Below are positions 57,301 to 64,000 of a stretch of DNA of 64,000 nt, one piece after another. The notes beneath the pieces were generated by a model. That model did no database searches. It was not told the DNA's origin and saw only the letters and a list, made by a program, of their open reading frames with translations. The stretch comes from Branchiostoma floridae. Lineage: Eukaryota > Chordata > Leptocardii > Amphioxiformes > Branchiostomatidae. Every line of letters begins with the position of its first letter. Positions within the stretch are counted from its first letter, which is position 1. The position numbers and the translations under genes are program-made. The DNA lies in contig NC_049982.1 in the NCBI RefSeq assembly GCF_000003815.2, positions 6,327,216 to 6,391,215 of the forward strand, written 5' to 3'.

Positions 57301-58618
57301 AGTTGCCTTCAGTAACTGCTCTTGGCGTATCTTATTACCTGGATGTCTAACCTTCATCAACACGTTCTATGCGAGTGTATGCTCCACTCTAGCTCGCACA
57401 GAAAGTTTAGTATTGTACTATGCATATGATTACTACAAACGCAGATGAGCTTTCATGATAATATCAGGTATACCTTCACGTGTGTGTTGAACCTCTCGTA
57501 CATGCCGGTGGACCAGTCGGTGGAGTCGTCGTTCCACTCGTACGGCTGCAGCTGGTTGTTGGTCATCTTGGCGAAGGAGTAGATGATGTGGGTGCACAGG
57601 CTGGGGTCAATGTCCTCCGGGTAGAACTGGCCGACGCCATGGCGGTACTGGGACCAGTTGGTGTGGTAACACACGCGGCGGTAGTCTGGCGATATAATGA
57701 TGATAGCGTTTAATTCTAACCTGACACTAATACATAGGTTCGTGTTATTCTCGTCTCTACGAAGTGTTAGAAATAAAGCTTGAGATGTTTTGTATTAGCC
57801 TGGACACCATACAATTTTACGGGGTCCTTAGCGCTTTGTAATAGCCTCGGCTAGTTGGACGAAATTGGCTGCCTTTATTGTCATCCGAACGAATAAAAAA
57901 AAAGGAGCTCCGGTAGAAATATAGGATGGTGCCCAGGCTAGTTCTGTCTTACAAAGTATGGTCAAAAACAAATACGAAAAATAAATGAGTCCTCGTGCGA
58001 TTTTGATATCACAATTAGGCTGTGACAGAACCAACCACTGACAATGATCTAAGACAGACTTTTCCGCATCAAAACAGCGGAATTTTCCATGACACATGCA
58101 GAACTGACCCAATAATGCACTCAGCGCGACGATTGTATGGCGCAACATGTGTCCGGCCCTTGTGTCCTTAGAATCCAAGTTCTTGAGCCCCTGGCATTAC
58201 GTCTCCGAAAAGTTGACGCATATTCGTGCTGGTGTTTCAGATGCCCAGATGACTGTCAAACATCCAAATAATGACTGACTTTTCTTTTTTGCATCAGATA
58301 AAAAAAACAAAGCTGTTTCTGGGTTGTTACATGTAGATAATTGCCAGCTTTTTGGCGGTGCTGCATGGCAGAAGGCTTTAGTCATAATATCAAAATATTC
58401 GTCGCTACCGCTATGGCGACTTATCGTCAACCTGCCATGATGTACAAAATATCAACATGTACTGCGAAAGTTAAATGCGTAATATTGACATAGACTAAGG
58501 CAGGAAGGAGCAGAAGTTTTAAAAAAATGGCGAGACACTGACTTGCTCGTTGTGCTGGGATGACAGACGCCTGCCCCAGGCAGAACATCACACACAGCAG
58601 GGATAGAACACTCAACAT
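51399..58618 (-). CDS. Secreted GH18 chitinase with CBM14 domain, chitinase 2 (9 coding exons)
   Basis: Coding exons: 58543..58618, 57474..57685, 56874..57095, 55244..55368, 54655..54778, 53958..54137, 53397..53516, 52554..52812, 51399..51577. They are in frame and encode 498 aa. The signal peptide is [17 protein letters not shown]. The catalytic motif DGLDLDWE covers Asp143 to Glu150. MAYDLHG and [11 protein letters not shown] are conserved. A Pro/Val/Thr linker with repeated VVTQ(G/A)P leads to a six-Cys CBM14 with Trp and Tyr that can stack on chitin. Exon phases and lengths are almost those of chitinase 1, so the two are tandem paralogues. Odd points: intron 7 has a minisatellite derived from exon 7, intron 8 has a hairpin with an assembly gap, and intron 3 holds a second gap. 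Confidence 0.95.
52234..52533. mobile_element. Hairpin MITE split by an assembly gap (chitinase 2 intron 8)
   Basis: Arms GTTAATAGAATTTTTTATCA and its inverse extend for about 95 bases up to the gap, including GATGGCTATCCAGTCCATCT. The 100 Ns (52342..52441) fall at the hairpin loop. The right arm ends 20 bases from the exon 8 donor. Confidence 0.85.
52342..52441. other. Assembly gap (100 N)
   Basis: Exactly 100 Ns, a usual placeholder for an unknown size. It is flanked by inverted arms of one hairpin. Confidence 0.99.
53130..53396 (-). repeat. Minisatellite derived from the exon 7-donor junction of chitinase 2
   Basis: Four degenerate units of roughly 55-75 bp carry (plus strand) CTTATATGGAAAACTCC...GTCGTCA...CATACCATTG. 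The same order of blocks runs across the real exon 7 end (CCATACCTTATACTGAAGGC). In minus-strand translation a unit reads QWYALDD...SPYKIWEIV, beside QWVGYDD...LQYKVWAIV at the true exon end and intron start. The unit therefore contains the last codons of exon 7 and its donor. The nearest copy keeps a GT (ATAAG|GTATAG), the next has ATACG|GTATGG, and the two farther ones have lost it. Confidence 0.85.
53595..53740 (+). repeat. Dispersed repeat, copy in chitinase 2 intron 6
   Basis: Block-for-block match to 41925..42085 (ATCTGTATCTATATAG, GGTATAACCGCC, GCGTAACACACCAGCTTC, CTGCAAGTGTTCTT, CGAAGATGCC). Confidence 0.75.
54256..54369. mobile_element. Small hairpin MITE in chitinase 2 intron 5
   Basis: Arms GGTATTTAAGCATATCAAGT and the inverse CACTTGATATCCCTAAATAC enclose GTTTTAAATTGC and its inverse. 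The sequence just to the right (54340..54430) is shared with 22340..22440. Confidence 0.75.
54968..55100. repeat. Diverged dispersed repeat in chitinase 2 intron 4
   Basis: Contains CTGACCGTTTTCCAAATCAG, GAGTAATTGCTATTTGGATC and CTCTAACCTTCATCGACG, matching in order the hairpin module at 57230..57358. Confidence 0.65.
55717..55927. mobile_element. Hairpin MITE in chitinase 2 intron 3
   Basis: Ends TAGCCTCCATAGC and GCTATGGAGGCTA are inverted, and the inner arms include GCTGATTGCTGGCCTTAT. Flanks GGTTTGAC and GGTATGAC suggest an 8-bp duplication with one mismatch. Confidence 0.8.
56002..56846. mobile_element. M1-like TIR element containing an assembly gap (chitinase 2 intron 3)
   Basis: Ends TTAAGGCCCCCTCTCACTTG (left) and the inverse CAAGTGAGAGGGGGCCTTTA (right). 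The arms continue ACGTGCGGCACGCTTGCG and share plan and inner sequence (CAATATCT, TTATAA, TTTT(C)TCCG) with M1 at 894..1125. The gap 56070..56726 replaces the interior, so the true length is unknown. Confidence 0.8.
56070..56726. other. Assembly gap (657 N)
   Basis: A run of Ns of odd length, so probably an estimated gap. Long apparent reading frames across it are artefacts. Confidence 0.99.
57233..57358. mobile_element. Hairpin plus tail module in chitinase 2 intron 2
   Basis: Inverted arms GTTACTCAAGGAACTGGATA and TATCCAGTTGCCTTCAGTAAC, followed by TATCTTATTACCTGGATGTC, which recurs at 14940..14985. Confidence 0.75.
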
Positions 58619-58638
58619 CTTCGTCTTTTTCTGTGTTC
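58619..58638 (-). other. 5' UTR part of the start-codon exon of chitinase 2
   Basis: A clear acceptor (pyrimidine tract, then ACAAACAG|GAACAC) lies 20 bases before the ATG at 58618. This shows that the 5' UTR is spliced. Confidence 0.75.
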
Positions 58639-59789
58639 CTGTTTGTCAAGAGAGGAAAAAAATATCTTAAGGTCTAGATGCACCAAAAACATAATATTCC
58701 ACAATTCTATTTCTACCTCAAAAATGAAAGTAATGTAACTTTATAATTTTACAACTTGGCTAAAGCATTTATACAGGGCACTGTGGAAAGAGGGCGACGT
58801 CGGGGGCCACAGACAAAATCCTAGCACGAAACATTGCAGCTTGAACGTCCCTAAACCTACTCGATAGACTATCTATAGCAAGACAAAGACGACATCGAGA
58901 CAGCTTTCTATCTTCATGTCTACCTTAAACCCACCCCACCCCAGCTACCAGGTAACTCTATAATCCACGAAAGAAACGAACCAAACGTCTGGAATTCTGC
59001 AAGTAAACTTCTGAAACTTCTAATACGTGTATTTATGGATTTCAAAGTTTTCGCACCACGCCTTCTTTGTAAACATTTAGTAGTTCCAAATTGAGTTTTA
59101 ATCCTCCCAACATAAAAACTAAGACGACCTGTCTAAACGTCGGTATAACATTTAAACTTTCACCGACGAAAAGTAAACATATGCCATTATTGTGAATGCA
59201 TACCAAATGGTGTTTATTACACGATCACATGCCACTTTTACACAACATGCCACTTTCCTCTACTGTTCGTGTCTGAAGTACAGTTAACAATTCGTTTTAA
59301 GTATCTATCTTAATCTATATAAAGTGTCTGACCACCTTCTCTCTCAAACACAAGTTTTATAACAAACAGTACTTGAACGGATATTACGTGAATGCGCGCA
59401 AGCAAAAGTCGTTATTGGTGTATGCACTTATAGATAGGTAGACTATCTTATCATATGAACTGGTTGAATGGTGTTTACAGGATCCGGCAGATGTGCATAT
59501 GATTGATATGAAGACGTATTTATGTACCACAAATAGCCGACTGGTATCACTAGTCAAACAGCATACTTGGTATTTTTCCGGTTCGTGGTGTAACTACTAT
59601 TGAATTACGTCAGAGTGTCAGTCAGAGTTTGATAGCCGTCAGCTTAGCGGTACTTAAATAGTGTGTCGCTGATCTACAAGTATATAAATGATTCGTGCTG
59701 CAAATAACACTTAATGGAATTGTTACATGTTGTTTGTATTACTGAGTATTTTGTTTAAACTATTTTTTTAAGTATGGACAGACAGCAGG

Positions 59790-59875
59790 ACACGACCTTC
59801 CTCACTTCACTCAGGTACCTGACTTTGGTCGAGGTAGTAGAAAATACTACCTTTGCCTTCTGCCTGTACTTTTTG
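59790..59875 (+). mobile_element. SINE body remnant
   Basis: ACACGACCTTCCTCACTTCACTC resembles the body of the SINE at 5984..6473 (CACGACTTTCCTCACTTAAC). It is followed by GGTACCTGACTTTGGTCGAG. No tRNA-like head is seen. It lies in intron 1 (5' UTR) of chitinase 2. Confidence 0.5.
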
Positions 59876-60738
59876 TGTGGCACTGTTGAAATAAGTCACT
59901 AACTTGAGTGCATTGCCACATTGTCCTCGTCTGCCCCAAAGCAAATTTTAAAAAAAGACAGCATTGGTTTAGAGCCACACCTTACACCTGGATATGAGAT
60001 ACCGCTGGTACTATCATGGTGCTAGCTTAAAGCCATAGCTAAATGCCAACTTGGCTTTCAAGCTTTGCTTTGCGACAGGAAAACCCTTATGTTAAAGTTC
60101 CTTTAAACACTATATTTTGTGTAGTAAGCCACGTAGACTTGATTGTATAATATATAACGTGAACTCGCGTATCGCATTACGTCAGTTTCCATACTGTAAA
60201 TCGTAAAAAGAAGCTACAAAATAAGCAAATATTTATCTCTATGTCTATGCCTCTTTCCCTGTCGTAGAACTTACTCCTTGCACAAATCGTATTTCGAGCG
60301 ATGGGTGAAGTTTTCCAACTCATGCAGGAAAACTTAAAAGAACCGTTGAAAAATAAAGGATTTATTGTTCGGTACACCGTTCTTTGTGAGTACTGTCATT
60401 CAATCAACCTTCCTGGCCACTTAGATTTTTAACGTTTTTGGGCCAACTTTTTTTTGTACGCTTTCATCCGTTTCGCAGTACGTATACCCTGAGAATGTCA
60501 TCCATAGTATAATCAGTGTGGCCTAACAGAAATATCAAGTTCAATGATGGTTGCTACTGGTATCAATGATTTTTTTTTCACTAATGAACTTGAAGAATTA
60601 TTTCGAGAACAATATGTCACACAATTTTTCGATCAAAGAGGAATGGGCCTAACATTCAGGACACACGACCCGCTTCCTACAGGCACTAAGACTATACAAA
60701 AGAAATGCTAAGCTTTTAAGACAAAATGAAATGCTCAC

Positions 60739-60820
60739 CTTATGACAAATGACAAAACTTCTGCGGGTCGCTTCTTTGTCTTGGCGCGCTGACACCACAA
60801 GGGATACGCACCGAGGTTGA
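60739..60820 (-). other. Probable non-coding exon 1 of chitinase 2
   Basis: It starts about 30 bases below a TATA box and ends in a strong donor (CATAAG|GTGAGC). It would join the acceptor at 58638. The 5' end is estimated, not seen. The intervening 2.1-kb intron has no coding content. Confidence 0.7.
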
Positions 60821-60845
60821 GAATCGTACGGTGGTGGCTGGCGGG

Positions 60846-60853
60846 CTTATATA
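60846..60853 (-). promoter_or_regulatory. TATA box of chitinase 2
   Basis: Minus-strand GGTCTATATAAGCCCGCC, a textbook TATA context, about 30 bases before the inferred first exon. Confidence 0.75.
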
Positions 60854-60859
60854 GACCTC

Positions 60860-63104
60860 CTCATCCGGGATAAAGATATTTATCATCTCATTAGAGATAA
60901 GAAGGTAATAAGCACCAATCAGAACGGGTTATCCTGTCTGTATGTGTTCCAATTGTGGTCACAACGCAAATACTGTAGCATGTTTATTCGGAATTCTTCT
61001 ATATCCCTGTTTGGTTTAGCCCGGCCGGCCGTATGACCGGGCGGAGTGGGCTGGGTGGAAAAGTACAAACGTTCGACTGGGCTCGCCAGTAGTGATTTGG
61101 TTGCATTTCCTTATTTTTCTCACTCATTGAGTGTAAAAAAAGCGTATTTTTGTTATGTTCGCTTGCCTTTTTTTTCTTCTCTTTTTGTAATTGCCTGAAC
61201 ATTTGTAATGGTTATAAATGTTAGTACCGTTATGTTGTATTCTTACTAAGGACATAAAGACTGTATCCTTAACTCCGTGAAACCATCATATTTATATAAC
61301 TATAAAACATGAACACCTGCGCGTTATGATCTGCATGGATCAAATGTACAGCAATCCAGGTACACTATATGTTGTTTTGACCACGTGTCGTAAAGGACTT
61401 TGCACGATAAGTTTAGAGTACGCAGTCCGTTGGTAAACTACCTATAACCTTCAGACGTGTTCTACACCTGCGCCCTTTCTCATGAACTTTGATATTGTAC
61501 AAACTTTGGGGACTCTTTATCTGTCCCTACTGCTGTAAAGATATTCGTTGGAACGGTTTATGTATTTATAGGTATTCCGGTATGTACTCCTTTACTGTTG
61601 TATATTCATGAACAAATTTTAAAAGAAGACAAGACTACCTGACAAGCCACCACTATAACATTATCAACTGGGCACTATTTGTATATTGCACCAGCCAACT
61701 ATATCAATGGACTTTGAAGTCACTGTCAGGTAAACCATGCTGCATTATACCACTTCTGGCTAACATTTTGCCACTCTGAAAAAATCTTATAACTGCTAAC
61801 CCACACAATGACAAACAAACCAGTTGATCGCAATACTTCTATATTTTCAAGTAGGTAATGATCTTCTTTTCAATACGAATTTCGAACATTTGAAAAAAAA
61901 ACGTGCATGTCTCTCCCTCCCCACTTCAAAGGATCTACTTTAAGTAAGATGGTCCTTCCAATACAGCCAAATCGTTCTGCGTAAATAATTCGCCCTTCTC
62001 TCGATGGTTGATACAGCAGAGTCCCTCTATAAAAGCAAGACAAAGGAATTTCAAACATAGGATTGTTCCATGGCTTTATTCAAGATTGAAGTAGTGCATG
62101 ACACCATTTATCGACACATACAATAAAAATCAGTTTGACAATGAGGTATAATGCGATTAATACTTTATGATATTGTTATACATTTTGATTATACATGATT
62201 TCTATGATAACTGTACGTCAAGAGCAAACATTAATTGTTATACATGATTTTTTTTGAGATATGTGCCTTACTAGTTCCAACATTACATTAATGCATGGGG
62301 ATTGCGTCCTTAAAATTAAGTTAGTAATCGACGTAGCATTTTTCTTAAAATTCTCGGTCAAGGAAACAGTTCAGGTATACATCAGCTCCAATATACGCAA
62401 CGAGTCTTGAGTTATAACGTTAAGTAGATGGATTTGTTTATTGTGAATTTTAATGGCAGCAGTTTTACTGTTAAGTTTATTGTTCAGTATAGAGATGTAA
62501 AATGACAAAAACGACAATGTTTTTTTGCATCTAATTCAAAATTACTGTAAACGTTATTGTTATCGGAATGTATGAATAAATGCTTTGTGGTTTATTCGTC
62601 ATGAACTTGACATGAAAAAATCAAATATTAAGTTGTGCGTCTAGTTATAACATGGCATAGACTAATATATGCACTGAGATTTAACTTCCAGTCATTAATT
62701 ATTTGAGGTATAATTCTTAGTATTTCCTTATTTGTGTTTCAAATGGATGGTTCAACGTTCGCATGTCTTTTGATTTATCAATAAAATGTATTAAAAAAAC
62801 TTCCAGCCGTAACATAACAGTTAAAAGTATCCAGCGCAAGTGCATCCCTACCGTTACTATAGTAAACAGCCAAGTCTAATGCTATAAAGAAAACAGTACA
62901 TAATAGAAATCCCGAGAAAATCGACTAAGACACGTAAAAAACAGCTGGAGTCGAACGTCTGCTTGGAAAGGCAAGTCGCTATCATGGTGTTTACACGATA
63001 CAAGGAGGTTAAATACTAAAGTAATTATTTAACCTCCTTGCACGATGTTATCGCGAACTTCAATCAAAAACCATATAACAACGCCCTCTCCTCTACCGCC
63101 CGCT
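60860..63104. other. Upstream region of chitinase 2 and 3' flank of the next gene
   Basis: No gene or clear repeat was seen. The sequence is AT-rich. A small inverted pair GTTTAACCTCCTTG-like / CAAGGAGGTTAAATA lies at about 62998..63042. Confidence 0.5.
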
Positions 63105-64000
63105 CTAAACTTGGCAGTTGGCGTTTCGAGGCCAGTCACAGCGCTTGGTGGCCGCGTTGAAGTGCGTGCCGGGTGCACAGGGCCTGTGGAACATCCTGCC
63201 GCCCCACGCGCACTGGTAGTACTTCCCGCAGTTCTCAGGGTCCGGGTACTTTCCGCGCGACTTGCCGTCGCAGGTGAAGGCCTCACCTAGCGGAACAAAA
63301 AGGAAACACACACGTATGATAGCAGCATTGTGACTGGGTCCTTGTAAATGTCATTTGTGCACTTTAAACTTAAGTTTTTCAACAGTGAGTTCAGTTTCTT
63401 GGCTGCAGTTTCCTACACCAACTAAAATGAAGGCTTTTGATATCACAGCATGTTTCTGATCAAGGTTGTTGATAAGCTGTTTAACAAAGACATACTGACC
63501 ACTCTGTCCACTTTGGCCACTCTGTCCACTCTGGGCTCCACCTAGAACACTGGCGCTCTGTGCCTGACAGTCGACGTTGCGCGGCCAGTCACAGCCCTTG
63601 ATGGCCTGGTTCCAGTACGTGCCTCCGCCGCACGGGCGGTGGAACTCCCTCCCCGCCCAGCACTGGTAGTACTTGGCGCAGTCCGCCGGGTCCGGGTAGA
63701 ACCCGTTCTGACGGCCCTCGCAGGTGAAGGTAACAGCTGGAGGTACAGGTGTCAGAGTTAGATGTAAACAATGCGTTTTAGATATATGTTACTTCAACTT
63801 TTATTCAGAACATATGCATATTTATCCTGCATTTAATAACTTATGTACATCTACGAGTACCGAGTGATAAACAGCGTTATGCACATGAAGGTTCCAAAAT
63901 GATAGTACGAGTGTAATTTATCGCAATCAAACTCCAGTCTGCTCACCTGGTGGCTGAGCCGGCGCCGTTGTCTGGACCGGTGGTTGGGTCGGTGCTTTGG
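63105..64000 (-). CDS. Chitinase-like protein C terminus: linker and two CBM14 domains (5' part beyond window)
   Basis: Three exons are visible: 63947..64000 (continues beyond the edge), 63500..63736 and 63105..63286. They are in frame. The first gives a Pro/Thr/Gln linker (KAPTQPPVQTTAPAQPP) like those of the chitinases to the left. The second is a CBM14 domain with six Cys (TCEG, DCAKYYQCWAG, RPC, GCDWPRN), followed by a GQS repeat spacer. The third is another six-Cys CBM14 (TCDGKSRG, YYQCAWGG, RCDWPRN) ending NCQV. CBM14 domains bind chitin outside the cell. By orientation, linker and spacing this is likely a third GH18 chitinase of the array with a doubled binding module, but the catalytic part is not in view. 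It could instead be a non-enzymatic chitin-binding protein. Confidence 0.85.

Noticed and set aside
1-64000. A co-regulated ADH-chitinase functional cluster
   Set aside because: The two families share only strand. There are several kilobases of unrelated DNA and another gene between them, and no shared promoter element was seen.

Overview
The window is intron-rich animal DNA. It holds spliceosomal genes, dense palindromic non-autonomous DNA transposons, a tRNA-derived SINE, a truncated LINE and two runs of N (52342..52441 and 56070..56726). The gene families (chordate-type GH18 chitinases ending in a CBM14 domain, tandem zinc alcohol dehydrogenases) and the wealth of small hairpin elements fit a cephalochordate such as Branchiostoma. 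That identification is an inference, not a proof. Every gene I can support is on the minus strand.

Left block (1-26.9 kb): a tandem array of zinc-dependent medium-chain alcohol dehydrogenases (MDR/ADH). The first gene contributes only exon 1. Four complete 10-exon genes follow (CDS spans 2735..8258, 9678..14577, 15524..19710, 20464..26873). Their splice sites keep frame throughout and predict proteins of 359, 358, 358 and 360 aa. All four keep the catalytic Zn ligands (Cys, His, Cys), the four-Cys structural Zn lobe and the GxGGxG nucleotide-binding loop. Copies 3 and 4 are the youngest pair, since even their introns align.

Middle block (26.9-41.4 kb): a gene desert holding a foldback element built on a CCGAAAACAAC motif and several MITEs, then one 12-exon gene (31353..38648, about 539 aa). 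It has an unrecognised N-terminal region, a coiled coil and a C-terminal pair of HCCC zinc sites resembling a TAZ finger. A MITE-bearing intergenic stretch follows.

Right block (41.4-64 kb): an array of secreted GH18 chitinases. Two are complete 9-coding-exon genes (494 and 498 aa; signal peptide, catalytic DGLDLDWE, Pro/Thr-rich linker, CBM14). Each has a TATA box and a short non-coding first exon. A third gene is cut by the right edge and shows a linker plus two CBM14 domains.

The most interesting structures are inside introns. Chitinase 1 carries a decayed tandem copy of the start of its own exon 2. Chitinase 2 carries a minisatellite built from the end of its own exon 7 together with the splice donor. 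Two transposons-within-transposons can be proved from uninterrupted sister copies. A MITE superfamily leaves 8-9 bp target duplications. Both assembly gaps lie inside inverted repeats. I found no prokaryote-style defence or other multi-gene system.
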